The notes beneath the pieces are model-generated. The model was given only the letters and a program-made list of their open reading frames with translations. It had not been told where the DNA came from and ran no database searches. Shown here piece after piece: positions 10,477-23,200 of a stretch of DNA of 64,000 nucleotides (position 1 is the stretch's first letter; each line of letters starts with the position of its first letter). The DNA lies in NCBI RefSeq assembly GCF_000218685.1, contig NW_006763301.1:806001-870000 (forward strand), in the 5' to 3' direction. The translations under genes and the position numbers were made by a program. This DNA comes from Serpula lacrymans var. lacrymans S7.9 (taxonomy: Eukaryota; Basidiomycota; Agaricomycetes; Boletales; Serpulaceae).

Positions 10477-13400
10477 TCATGGTGGATCTAAGGGATAATG
10501 ATACGCTTTTAGTAGAATTCGCCATACGACACCCAGCCCTTTCAGTATTTCCTTGGTCGCTACTTTCCCAGCTGGAGGAATTTCAAACTGTAGAGACCCA
10601 AGAAATGACCATACATGGCTTTCCAGAATCGATTCATCGCCGTCCTTAAATACTGGTAAAGCGGGTGTAGCGGATGTAGATCGAGCCATATCAGTAGTGG
10701 TAGACAGATCAAACAGATGAGCGTTAGTTGAGGAGGTACCGCTTGCTTGTGCTGTAGGAGTAGGCTGGGTTATTGATGTCGAAACCCCAGTGGTTTCACC
10801 AAACCATCGCCCGCCGCCACTTGATTGCTCCATAGTCATGGTCACGGTCATTGTCTCCGTCGCGGTAGTTGTGCATGCTAGATCACCTGCATTTGAAATA
10901 GGACGTGATGGATGGCTCATAGGCCGGAGCTCGTTTCGCATGTCGAGGAGAGGCATAAGCAAAAGAATGAAAGGTAATATCCATATGAGTATCTGGCTTG
11001 ATTTGCGTATGATGTCCCAGCTCGTGACTCCTCTTGATGAAGCGGCGTGACGCCATGTGAGCGACAGCCGGGGATCAAACAGTTCATCCATAGCATAATG
11101 CGATAGTCTGTAACCTTCAGGAGTCTTTCGGTGTTCCGCAAGATTTGAATTTAAAGAAGGGATATCCAGATCTTAAAATTAATATACGGTCAACGAGGTT
11201 ACGGTTGGATGGAAAACTTTCACTTACCCAAAGACGCCTCAGCGTTAACCTCCATTCGCCGAACTGATAGTGCAAAAGTCGGCAATAATATATCCAGTTC
11301 GTCGTCCTTTGCTTTACCTTTGCCCTTTCGCTTTGCATTTGGGCTGGTCGAAGCATCCTCCTTGACGATATATACAACCTCTACCTCTCCACCCAGCTCG
11401 CCAACGTGTACCCTGATCCAACTATTCCACTTGTTACCACTCATATCGTCAAAAGGCATACCAAGGTCTACAGACCCATTGGCTTCACGTGCGTCTTTCT
11501 CAGCCGCAGATATCTCAAATCTGACAGGAACTCCATTGATACTCGCGCTGACAATTTCCACAAGGGGAGGTACTCCGATTTGACGCCCGGCTTTCTTTTC
11601 GGTCTGCGCGAGTCCGAACTCGAGCCACTCAGAATCAACGTCACATGGAGCTGGTAGAGAGAGGCAAACGACATATGCACTTGGGTGAGATGCGCCATTG
11701 AGAAGAGGCTTAACAGTGGTTGAAACGTAAGGGATGACCAAAGGGCCGTCCCTCCTTCGCCTTTGGGGCCCTAGCGCTAAATATGCTGATGCCAAGGACG
11801 CAGCAGATGATTGCCTACTGATTCCAACACCATTGGGTGTTCGTGGTCGACTAGGAGGTAACCTGCCATTCTCTTGAGTATGGTCTCCATTGACCCTTGG
11901 CGCAGTAGAGTTACGGGATATAGAACGCAGAGCAATCCGCCCGCCGTCTGAGCCACATCTTGTGAAACCGCCTCGCTGCAACACTGTCCTTCGTGTTTGT
12001 GCATCACGAAGGTCACCAGTGATGTTATAAACTTCGATGGTGGCACCATCAGCCTCATTCCGGATAATCATTGATGTTGTCTCTGAATCAGCAGCGAGAA
12101 CGTTGAACTTTGGCAATACGATCGGCACCGGATCAGCCTCTCCATCTGTGTTTGATGTTTGGGAAGTGGAGTGAGGCCGTGAGCGAGCTTTGACGATAAT
12201 GATGCCAGAGATGGTGAAAGTGAACACGTTTTTGGAAGGAGGAAGAAGATCATTCATGTTGAGGTGAATCGTGAGAGGGACGGCTGGTGGTCTCAAATTC
12301 GGATCTACGCCGTTAACGGAAGACGCTCGACTACGCCCCTCATGATTTAACAAGAACGGCGTCGAGCCAACGGAAGACATGGTTCCCGAGGGTGTGGACG
12401 ATGGCGAGCCTTCAAATGAATAGTCCACCACTTGAGACGCAGGCAGAGGAGCACGAAGAAGAGAAGCAGTTGAAGTATTCGAAGACGAAGAGTCATGTCT
12501 CCGGGCCATCGGAGCCAATGATCGTGAATCGAGGGACGGAGATGAAGGCGAGACAAGCACTCGAGGTGAATCTGCCTTTTGGTTGGCCCCTGCGTCAAAG
12601 CCTGTATAGCCTGTACCACCACTGACACTCCATTTCCCTTCCTCCCCAGGTACCCAGCATACGTCTGAACCTTTCGCCTCCAGGCCAACATCCATCCCAA
12701 GCATGGTTGCTACCCCAGGAAACCACACGCCTTTGCATGACCCTTTATACTCCACCCGCATGGCTACTCCACCTCCATTGTTACCCCCGTTTCCCAATAC
12801 TACGCATGTCATCTCTCCTTTAACCTCTTTCACACCCACTCGCCGCCGGCCATCTCCACCTTCACTAACGTCTACACTTTTCATCGGTGATGCCCAGCGT
12901 ACGCGAATACGCTCAGCACTAGGAAATGTCCCTTGAATTCCACAGCCATCTGCAAACCCTGTTGCGTGGGTCGATGAATCAGACGTCTCGTCGTCCGCAA
13001 GGTCTGCGTACGAATTTGATCGAGATGGTCGCAGCGATGTTGTACGTGTGACATGCGGCTCTGATGTCAAATCCCATGTTCCAGGATCTTCCTCTGCAGA
13101 AGATAGAGATGCGAAAGAGGTTGAAATGGTGTTATTTGGAGGGAATATTCTTAGCTTAATTTGATTAGAGAGGCAGCGAGGGATTGGTATAGAAATCTGT
13201 AACTCAGATCAGAAAGGCGCATATATGCAGGTAGATATAAGATACTGACCAGGTAAGGTGCTCTGGGAGGTCGAGAAAGATATGGAACCAATAAATCAAT
13301 GGCAGCCATAAAATGCATGTTATTCTTCTCTCCTATCGATCCTCGTCGTGATTTAGCAGCTGACATTCGGATAAAACTAGCACCCTCATCTCTGAACCGC

Positions 13401-14053
13401 GGAGGAAACTCCTTAGGAAGAACATAGGACACGTTGTATCCGCTCACGAGGATATGTCCTGTATACTTGTCATCTAAAGGTGGGATACTGACTCCGTTTG
13501 AATGATTTGAAGAACGGCTGGAAGAGCCTATGCTTGAAGTTGATGCCGATACACCAAAAACAGAAAGATACGATCTCTCAGAGCGAGCGGGAAGGCCTAG
13601 TGCTCTCGCTGCATTATTGAGTAAAGGACAAGTGGTCGAAGAGAAGTTATAAGGCACTGAATTGCTATCTATAGGGTGTACCTGTGACGACAGGATTTTG
13701 AGGTTTTCCTCTGCTCATTTCTCAGAAAATGTGAAAAGTGCACGCGACCATGTAGTAAGCTTACCTGGGAAGAGAGGAATTGTGCTTCCTGGAGCCACAC
13801 TGTCCATGGGGACCGAAAGCTGAGCAGGTTCCCTGTCAGTGAATCATCGACCTGTAGGCTGTATAAAACGCACTCTAAGATACATTTTGATAGAAGCTCC
13901 ATCCTGACCCTGTTTCGCCTTTCCTTCTATCGCAAGACGCGTGACGACGTTCAGTTTTGGCTGCTGTCCTATAGTCTGTGCTTGCGATGAGCCCGTCGTC
14001 GACATTGGTGGGCTCAGAGTGCGCGTATGACGCGACGGAGCGGGGGTATACAT
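10477..14053 (-). CDS. Long single-pass membrane protein, uncharacterised
   Basis: I do not recognise a named family. Reading the minus strand gives five exons: the start at 14053 (MYTPAPSRHTRTLSPP) to KMYLR; an intron of about 55 bases; LSVPMDSVAPGSTIPLFP; an intron; EENLKILSSQVHPIDSNS joining VPYNFSSTTCPLLNNAARAL; an intron; a very long exon 13070-11220 region; an intron; and the last exon ending at 10477. The protein is about 1,050 residues. It is Ser/Pro/Thr-rich in the middle, with ordered-looking segments (VRWASPMKSVDVSEGG, VVLGNGGNNGGGVAM, PLTIHLNMNDLLPPSKNVF) that may form beta-sandwich modules. Near the C-terminus WDIIRKSSQILIWILPF begins one transmembrane helix, followed by a Ser/Thr-rich tail. 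Clean splicing and long open frames argue for a real, conserved gene; function unknown. Confidence 0.8.
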
Positions 14054-14146
14054 CAGTTATGTTGTAGTCAGATATTAGTAGCGGTTGTTGTCGCGAGCTG
14101 AGAGGTTAAATTTGTTCTCGGGGGCGGAATTGTCACTTTTTTTTCG

Positions 14147-14422
14147 ATGTTGCCAGTTGTCGCTGAAGTCGAGAAAGTGGATCAGACCCGTCTTTTTGGT
14201 GGTTTTATGGATCCCCGAGCGATATACAAAGAGCTCAGGGTTACGGATCAGGTTTTTTCAGGGCAAACCGTCGATAAAAGGCAGCTACGGCGTCGACGGA
14301 AACAAAAAGAGGCAGATTCTGAGCTGAGAGCACCGCGACGGTCCAAACGCGTCCACAGTCGTCCACATACGGAAACAAATAATGCTCAGCCACAGCTTAA
14401 TGGCAGCAGCCTTTTTGTGTAA
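14147..14422 (+). CDS. Small basic ORF, hypothetical
   Basis: A 91-codon frame starting MLPVVAEVEKVDQTRLFGGF and followed by a strongly basic stretch (DKRQLRRRRKQKEA). It starts 94 bases beyond the start of the minus-strand membrane-protein gene, so the two would be divergent. No domain recognised. Composition is protein-like, but the length does not exclude chance. Confidence 0.3.
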   Translation: MLPVVAEVEKVDQTRLFGGFMDPRAIYKELRVTDQVFSGQTVDKRQLRRRRKQKEADSELRAPRRSKRVHSRPHTETNNAQPQLNGSSLFV

Positions 14423-17400
14423 CGGCATGCAGTGCTACTAGTACGAGCTCGAGGACTCGGACAGCACTCACAAAAGCGAGTAATAAAGCTAGGGCGCTTC
14501 CAGAGCGAAGAGCGCCGTACAATGTTTATACAGTAAATGAGCCTTGTCAGCTTACAAAATAACTATACACATCTAGCTCTAGGAGCCACACACAGTGGCA
14601 CAAGGCGACGCATTAGAAATCTGTAGCTATAGTAAGAAACTGTAATACCTCTACCAAGTTGTACCTTGAACAAGACTAGAAGTGAGGGCGAACCCTTAGA
14701 TTCTTATGCGCAGCACGAATATGTCAGAACTAGTGAAAGTCTGAAAATCTGACTTGGTTTGTCAACGTATTCACGAAACGACAATTATGGACACCATATC
14801 ATACATTCATTCTTCGATTTTTGACCCGCTATAACAAGGCTACATGCTATAAAGTAAACTACATAAACATGGATAGTTATTGAACTCACCTGTGTCGACT
14901 GGATTCGCATTTTGGCACACAAAGCCAACGATTTACTTGCCTCAGCCCCAGGTAGGGGAACCAATAAGCATCCCCACCGCTCGGATTAGTGGGAAAAAAT
15001 AATCGTGATTCATACTCTCGCCAATAGCACAACGCCGATGACGAAGTAGCTTGCACCGTGCGAGGAATCCTGGAACTTCAATGCGTGGGGAGTAATAAAA
15101 TCAGAAGCAAGCATGTCCTTCCAACCCCTAGAATTCGGATGCGCCAGGAGGCGTAGTAAAGGCACACAAAGGACCTGGAGAAAAGCATCCGTGGATATTT
15201 TCTGGTTACAGGATAGCCATGGACGTGGAATAAAAAAGCCCGTGATGATCTACACTTTCTAGGACAGCCACAAAACATAGCATGCAGACGAATGCACCAT
15301 CTGTAAGTTGCAAGGGGGGCGGTGAGGGTCACAGTTTCCCTTTGACATTGCAATGCTCGCAAAGTACAACAGGAGATATAATATGCCTGACGATGATTGA
15401 TAATGATCCACAGTTAGAAACCAGAACCGCTGTACAGTAATCTTGAATCTGAGGATTTGAAACCAGGACCCGCCTAGAAAGTCCAAGCAAAGCGACAACG
15501 GTGACAGTGATGATCATTGCGGATTATCATTGAAATGGTGATACCACCATAGCCCGAAAAAATCGGAGCGGGCTGCTTATAGCCAGAATCTGAAATATTC
15601 TAGGGCATCCTCCCGCGAACGGCAGGGGAGTGGCAACTGCAATCCCAAGTGTGCTGTATTTTGCAAATCGCATGATGTGTGAAAAGCGAGACAGATCTGA
15701 CCCGACGGCTCTGTTATTCATCGTCAATTCCTTGTTGAAGCGCTAAAAAGAAAGTTTGAATTTCCTTGCCCGTCCTATTTCATTTTCCTTAGTCGAGACA
15801 CTAGGCGTCAAATGTTTGATGGCGTTTTTGCGCGTCGACGGCCGTAGTCCATGCGTAGAGTAATGATGTCAGAACTAAAAGCACGGCCATCCGACCTGAC
15901 AGCCTCAAAAATTGTGGCATTACCATGACTAGGATCCGTTATATCACCACTTTTGTACGCAGTAACTTTTTTCCGTGAACGATGTCACAGATGCTGAGAC
16001 TAGTGATCCTATCAGTCGGAAGGCAGTTTCCCCGTAGAGACACTCGGCTTGTATTCCCCTGATAGGTATGCAACCTGCAACGTCTGTCTTGCCTTGCGGC
16101 GAGTCGGAAGCCCAGGAACGGGTCTATTTGATGTTCCCCACACTCTTTTGGAAAGCACGGTGAACTGCGACGAACAGTGTCAATGTTCACCCGCCAGTAA
16201 AAAAGCAATGGGACGACGTCGAGAATACTCCGAGTCTGAATCGTCTCCGTTTGACGTATCATACTTACCTATGCCTTGAGGAAATAAAAACCCGAGTTGG
16301 TCACTGACTCACCGCTTTACATATCGACTTCCTGAAGCAATCAGATGTGCCGCAAGGATGCCACACCAAACTTCTCAGGACGTTTTTGCAATGTTGCCAT
16401 AAACTATTTCTGTTCTTTCTGATATGGAGTCTTCTCTGTTCTCACCCTCCCCATGCAGCCATTTGTCATGCTACCGCTGAGCAGCGCGACTCAAATGCCT
16501 TCTATACGCCATTCGCCGTAGGAAATAGATGACCTCAAGCGGGAAACCATTTGACCACTCACGTTGGGTGGATACCTGAACCCATTAAGTCCCTAAGATC
16601 CCTGAGAAAATGGCAGAAAAGGGCACACATGTGGGTAGCGGATATGTAAGAAAGCGTAGTGATGTATGATACTGACTTACTATAATCGCAAGACTCACAT
16701 GCAAGAACGTTCTGCCTCGTGAGGATATGCGACCTGCTTATAGAGCAAGCGTCGTTGACAAGTGGATTCTTAGTGGATATTCACCGCGGCTCGTTCGGCT
16801 ATAGTCGTCTCCGACAGAAAAGACTTAGCACATGAATAACGTGCCAGAGCCCGATGCCGTGAGCAACATGGTGCAAAAGTGCTCCATGTGCCAATAAGGT
16901 TGATTCTCCGCATGCGGCAGCGGGACCCGAAGCGAATACTCGCATACCGGCGGCAAGTCCATTCAGAGACAGGTGAATGGCCCAAGCTGAGCGTATGTGG
17001 GTTTATTATGATGCAGTAGTTGTTCTTTACTCCCATGTCAGCAGGTCAAAAGTGAGACGTGAACGCCACCCGTGTCGCCATTTTGCATGCAATTGGCGCA
17101 ATCGCTTTTGTGATTCCCGCCATGCACACAATTCGTATTCGCAATCGCCGCAATGGGGACTTCTTATCACACAGTCACGCTGGTTGGTGCTATTCCTAGG
17201 TTTTCTAGTAGAATCCCGGTATCGAACTTCCTTTTCTCCATGGTTGTATACGGCAGGTCCTTTATTCCAATATTATAAGTACTTAAACTGTATTGGAGTG
17301 GTGATGGTGATCATCATCCTCACTGTCAAACGCCCCCGCATCAGAACGAGTGGAACATTGGCAGGGACGAGTGAAACTGAAGTAAAACGAACGTGAGTCG

Positions 17401-17527
17401 TCAAAACCCACTAGAATTACGTCATTTATATACCCACTCATTGGTCACTAGTTCTTTTCGGCTGCTATCGATATTGCGCTATTACACTGGTCCCTTTATT
17501 GCTGTCAGGTCCACCGTCTTCATCCGA
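14423..17527. other. Gene-poor stretch of about 3.1 kb
   Basis: No convincing gene. Several short minus-strand frames are hydrophobic (15727-15527, 15498-15259, 15517-15329) and could be pieces of a decayed multi-pass membrane protein, and a 59-codon minus frame near 16784-16985 (ends in LLHHVAHGIGLWHVIH) is also hydrophobic, but none joins into a plausible product. I saw no terminal repeats, target duplications or transposase motif, and no tRNA. Confidence 0.4.
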
Positions 17528-17536
17528 TATATATAA
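17528..17536 (+). promoter_or_regulatory. TATA box of the F-box gene
   Basis: TATATATAA lies about 95 bases upstream of the preferred ATG at 17631, a spacing like that of the dioxygenase TATA box. Assigned by position. Confidence 0.45.
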
Positions 17537-17630
17537 GTAGTAGCTCAGTACTTGCTGTCAACGATTCTCGTTTGTCCCCCTCTCCAGCAAACAGATTCGT
17601 CGACCCACTCCGATACATTTCCGGTTACTC

Positions 17631-19357
17631 ATGTCACAGTCGATGCTCACCGGAACGCAATTGAACGTGAGTTTCGCCATCACTGACTACGATGGCGAAC
17701 GACCGTATTGACTGCGTGCTAAAAGTCAAATATGACCTGTCTATTTAAATGGAGCTACCAACCTTCCATCCCTGTACTTTGCGACTTCACCCAGTCGTTC
17801 GCAAAGCCAAGACAGAAGCTCGAAGCTGTGGAAGCTGAGATAGAACGAATGCAAGCTATGCTTGTCAGTTTACAGCAATTTCGTGTCCAGCTCAAGGAAC
17901 ACATTGGCGATCTTGAGACGCCAATACCACCCATTCAACGGGTACCCCGAGAGATATTACTCGAGATATTTAAATATTGTATCCCTTCGGGACAATGTCG
18001 GGCAACTGCAACCAAGGAGGCACCTCTGCTTCTTGGTCGCGTATGCAAGGAGTGGAGACAGTTTTCCTTGGCTGTCCCTGACCTATGGACTACACCACAA
18101 TTCTTAGTCCGACCTTGGCGTGACGCTGAAAAGGAAAGGTTGAAACGCAGTGTGGAATACTGGTTGCAGAGGTCCCAACAGCTTCCTGTCTCAGCCGCGT
18201 TCGTATGGAACGAGATCGAGGGCTCTAGTTGGGATCCTATCCCCCTGATCGCCGGTTTCATTAACACACACTCACATCGCTGGCAATCCCTTTCATTCAA
18301 TATGCCAACGACATATCTATCTGCATTACTCGCTGCGATCGATCGCAGCTCCCCCTTGCTCAAAGAACTCATTCTCAAAACTCACCAACCGCGCACTCTC
18401 CGGAGGTCAAACACCAACCTGACCCATTTTGCACCTCAGCTTCGCTCCATCACTTTGCAGTCGCTCGACGTTCGAGATATTTGCGCTCCTTGGGAGCAGC
18501 TAACCGAGCTCTCTTTGAAGAAACTTACGCAGAGTGGAGTTTCAGGGCAAACTTGCAATGTCTTCTTTAAAAACTTGAACCAGTGTTCGAACCTCAAGTC
18601 CTTGACACTTAGTCTTGATGAAGCATTCCAATTTGAAGATACCGTGCCGAGTGGTTCAGTTATACTTCCAAATCTGGAAAACCTAACGATCGAGGCATGC
18701 TCCAATGCCATATTGCTCGACGATGACTGTCGGGGTCAGTTCATGGATGCTCTCATAGTGCCAAAGTTAAAGGCCTTCACGATGACATCCAAATCACCTT
18801 TCCATGTGGGCCGATGGCATCACAATGAGTTCCTAGCATTGATCACGAGATCAGCTTGCACCATCGAATCTCTTGATTTCACAGACACCTCCATCTCAAA
18901 CGATCAACTATTGGAATGCCTCCAAGCCACGTCTTCGTTACGCCAGCTCTTAATGGCCTATTCCAAGCCCCAACCATCTAGTGATATCGATAGTCTATTC
19001 CACACCCTTACACCGACACTTTCTCTTGGTAATTCAGTCCATTACAAGATCTTTTGCCCGCGGCTGGAGATGCTGCACGTTCGGACTCGCACATTCTCTG
19101 AGGACGCGGCTATTGCTATGATCGAGCCTCGGCTGCGAGGATGTGGGCTCAGCGGCGTTACGCATCTGCAAAAGTTCTGGTGGGGTGTCCCTCCTGGGAA
19201 AAACTACTCGGACTTGCGGAGGAAAGTTGCCCAGTTGGAAGCGTATGCCACGGGGCATGAGCTTGGTTCTGAGCAGACGAGTTACCGACCCCCAGGGAGC
19301 AGGCTTGCGGCTACTGATCTGGTGCACCTGCGCTTCGAGTTTTCTCCGAGTTGTTAA
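17631..19357 (+). CDS. F-box domain protein with N-terminal coiled coil
   Basis: Probable substrate adaptor of an SCF ubiquitin ligase, of the large mushroom family with a short coiled coil (AVEAEIERMQAMLVSLQQF) followed directly by an F-box-like motif (IQRVPREILLEIFKYC ... LLGRVCKEWRQFSLAVPDLW). The rest is a leucine-rich, repeat-like C-terminal region (for example LRSITLQSLDV, LKSLTLSLDEAF, LENLTIEAC) with no further domain. The start at 17631 uses a 12-codon exon, an in-frame GT-AG intron of 58 bases, and then SNMTCLFKW; a simpler alternative is the ATG at 17732. Substrate unknown. These families vary rapidly, and no orthologue is named. Confidence 0.85.
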
Positions 19358-20282
19358 ATCCTCGCGAACCGGAAGACGTGGACACATCTAGATCTCTCCC
19401 ATACCCCTAACTCTCCAATCCATTCCGTATGGCTGTACATTATCGCATACACCACGCCTTCTTACACTTTTCTCGTCATTGCAAGGATCTCTTTATTTCC
19501 ACTAGCATTCTATCTGTCACATTTCCTAGGATCCAGCGCTTCGCATCTGTCTTCTTTCTTGGTTATTTTGTCCTTGTTTTCGGTTCTACATTTACTGTAA
19601 AGATATCAAATCTCCACTTGCCTGCTGTACTTGTACGCTACGTCATGCATATTTGCTTTAGGCACTGCTTGACTCGATTCCAATTGGATTACTAGTTTCC
19701 GCTCATGGCCTCAACGTTATCGTTGACATCATTGACACGGTCGCCATCGAAGAACAGCATACGTCTTAGCGAATCACCTTTTACCCACCTGTAAAATTGA
19801 TGAAAAGTGTGTGCTAAACCATGGGTCCTATTACTCGACACTCTACGTATTTGTTGATGCACCTCATGTACGGAGCCTCTACGAATATTAATGTACCTGC
19901 TGCGATCTGACATAGCGTTGAATGAAACTCGAAGCCACCGTCGCATCCTACTGTAACAGCTTATCTGACATTTTCCGAGCCATGCATGACAAAACGCCGA
20001 CATATAATATAAATATTACGGTCTCCTTCGGTGGGCGGGGGTGCTTGAACTGATACTATATTTTTGTTGGTCGTTGAGCGCTGAGCGCTGAGCAGCGGCT
20101 GTACTTATGTTTGTGACATGAAAACCCCGGCGAATTGTATATTAAGGAAGTCATGGAGCTCTGTATGTACTGAGCGCTTGTAGAGAAAGACGCCCAACGG
20201 ATTTCTGATATCGTGAGCCTTCCCTTCCACGCGTGTTCTTCTCCTTTGGATCGTGGAGCCGCATCAGTCTCCATTCCTATTC
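19358..20282. other. Intergenic, no gene recognised
   Basis: The 3' flank of the F-box gene and the 5' flank of the peptidase gene. Short frames in both directions (19429-19695, 19692-20003) have no recognisable content. A small GCGCTGAGCGCTGAGC repetition lies near 20077-20092. Confidence 0.4.
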
Positions 20283-23200
20283 ATGTCTATGCCATGTATT
20301 GCCATCGCATCATCGCCCAAGAGTCCTATAAAGACGTCAGAGGCGAAAACTGGCGAGCCTATCACTGGCATGGACTCGGACACTCATACCCAGGACTACA
20401 ATGAAGACTGGAAACAAATACCCACTCACGACTCGATACCCCCGTATTCTATATTTACAAAGCCCATAGAGAAAGCGTCAAAGGACGATAAAGACTATAG
20501 AATCATACGTCTTGAGAATGGCGTACATGCAATGGTGGTACATGACGAGGGCACTGACAAGGCTGCAGCGTCCATGGACGTGTCTGTAGGATTCTACTTG
20601 GATCCAGTGAGTGACGGTCTCATGTGGTGGAGGAAGCCACTTTATACAAGAGTGGAAGAGTCTGATTGGTTCTTTTAAGGACGATCTGCCGGGTTTAGCA
20701 CATTTCTGCGAACATTTGATGTTTATGGTATGTATACCACCCAATAGCCAGATTCATACAAACTCTGATCTATGTTCTGTTTTCCATTCAGGGTACAGAA
20801 CAGTTCCCTCGTGAGAATGATTATGCCGAGGTAAAGGCTCTAGAAGTCGTCTCTCTTTCCAAAACGCAATGGTTCTGACGAATAAAAGTAGTTTCTTTCC
20901 AAGAATAACGGTTCTTCCAACGCTTACACAACTTTCTCTTCTACAAACTACTACTTCGACGTCGCGGCTCCCGCTCTCCACCCTGCTCTGACGCGTTTTG
21001 CCGCATTTTTCCATTCGCCCCTCTTCTCCTCTTCGTGCACATTCCGTGAAGTCAATGCAGTAGATTCCGAATTCAAGCAAAACATACCAAACGATTCTGT
21101 GCGCTTAGCAGAGGTGGACAAGAGACTTTGCAAGGAGGGTCATCCGTACAAGAAGTTTGGCTGTGGAAATAAACAGAGTCTGCTCCAGTTATCTGATGGT
21201 GGGATTACGCCGAACGGTCATGCATTTCATGCATCTGATCATGATTCCAATGGCTGCAATGGCGTGTCAATGAATGGGAAAGATACATTAAATGCCCCTA
21301 CTCCTACTGCCACTCCCCCGAACGAAGAATCGCCAAGTGCATCTGATGACGATACTGTAGATGCTGAAGGTGGCCCTTCCGGCCCCGAACTGCGTCGTCG
21401 TTTGGTTGAATGGTGGGAAGAACAATATTGTGCTGGAAGAATGAAGTTGTGTGTGATAGGCAAAGGTAGGTCTATTTTTCCTGTCTCCATCTCGCACAGT
21501 AGCCCACCTCATATCTAACACTTAGACTCGTTGGATGAACTATCGGACATGGTATCGACATTATTTTCACCTATTCAAAATCGCAAAAAACATCCATTTC
21601 CTTTGACCAATGAACACCCGTACGGACCCGATGAGCTAGGGGTGAGCTATGGCTCGAGCTCGATCTAGGTTGAAACCAAGCACTTACAACATTTTACAGA
21701 CACTCATACATGTGCAAAGCCTTGCAGCCATACATGCTATCCAAGTGACATTCCCTTTGAAATATCAGCCTCCTGACTGGCGATATAAACACGCAGACTT
21801 GCTGTCCCATTTCATCGGACACGAAGGTCCTGGGTCCCTATGTTCTTATCTGAAGAAGAAGGGTTGGATCACCACTTTGGACTCTGGACTATCTGGGTCC
21901 AAAGGATTTGACTTCTTTTCCATCACCATCATGCTCACCGAGGATGGATTTGGTGAGACTAATGTTTCATATCAGTCATCGATGATGAGAAACTCATGAT
22001 GGCTTTGATATAGCGTGTTACCTTTCGGTGCTCAAATATGTTTTCAAGTTCATCTCTCTCCTCAAGGAATCCTCCATCTCTTCATTCCATCAGAGTGAAG
22101 TGAGCAAGATAACTCGGATGCTCTTTGATTTCGCGGACAGAGTTCCTCAAGACAGCTATGCCATCTGGATCTCCCGACATCTATCTTGGCCTGCACCCCC
22201 TGAACTCACTTTGACTGCTCCGCAGACGACATGGGATTGGGAAGACCCAGAATATGAAGAGAATGTCATCAAAGATCTACTGAGTGGCTTTACCCTCGAC
22301 AAGGCAAGAGTGATGCTCATGGCTCGTAAAGAAGACCACGAGAAGTCCGGCCGAGTAGGAGTTCAATGGGAAAAGGAGCCATGGTTTGGAGCCGAGTATT
22401 GCGTTGAGAAATGGGAGAAATATTTTATTGATCAGGTAAGGGTGATATAGATTTTGGTTATTTGCAAGTCGTTCATTCAGTAATACGAGCAGACGAAAAA
22501 GACGAACGACATAGAAGAGCTGCATCTCCCTGAACCAAATCCTTATATTCCCAAAGATCTTGCTGTCACTAAGACAGATATGCCCTCGGTTCGTGCGCCC
22601 TCCATGTATATCTTACACCCACTAACTTTCAATATGCAGCCACAGAAAAGGCCTCGTCTAGTTCATGAGACCTCCATTTCCTCTCTCTGGTACAAGACGG
22701 ACGATCAGTTCTGGCTGCCAAAGTCACATGCAACAATAGAGATTCGCAGGTGATGAGTGTTTTTATTCTTCTTCTCATCACAATCTGACCCTGGTTTAAT
22801 CGTAGCCCATTGGCAAACAAGTCTCCTCGTGCATGTGTGTTGACGCGGTAAGTTCATTCACTGTATGCGTACACACACATCTTGATTGATCCTCGTCAGA
22901 TTATTCGTCGATATATACGTCGATGCATTTGAAGAGTCGACGTATAACGCTGAACTCGCTGGGTTATCGTCTACCTTTGGCGCAGACTCGCTCGGAGTCT
23001 ATTTTGTCATTAATGGGTACACCGACAAACTGAGTATGCTCACGCAGTATTTGCTGAAGAGTATAAAGAGCATGAAAGTCAATACGGAAAGACTGGAAAT
23101 TATGAAAGATGAGGTATGTCTCTTTGAATTCTGGCTGTACCCTTTCATTAACGCGTAATTGCTTACTTTCTCAGCTCCAATTAGATTACAAGAATTTCTA

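Noticed and set aside
16784..16985. 59-codon hydrophobic minus frame as a gene
   Set aside because: Too short, no start or joining exon found; kept only as a possible relic in the description of the gene-poor stretch.
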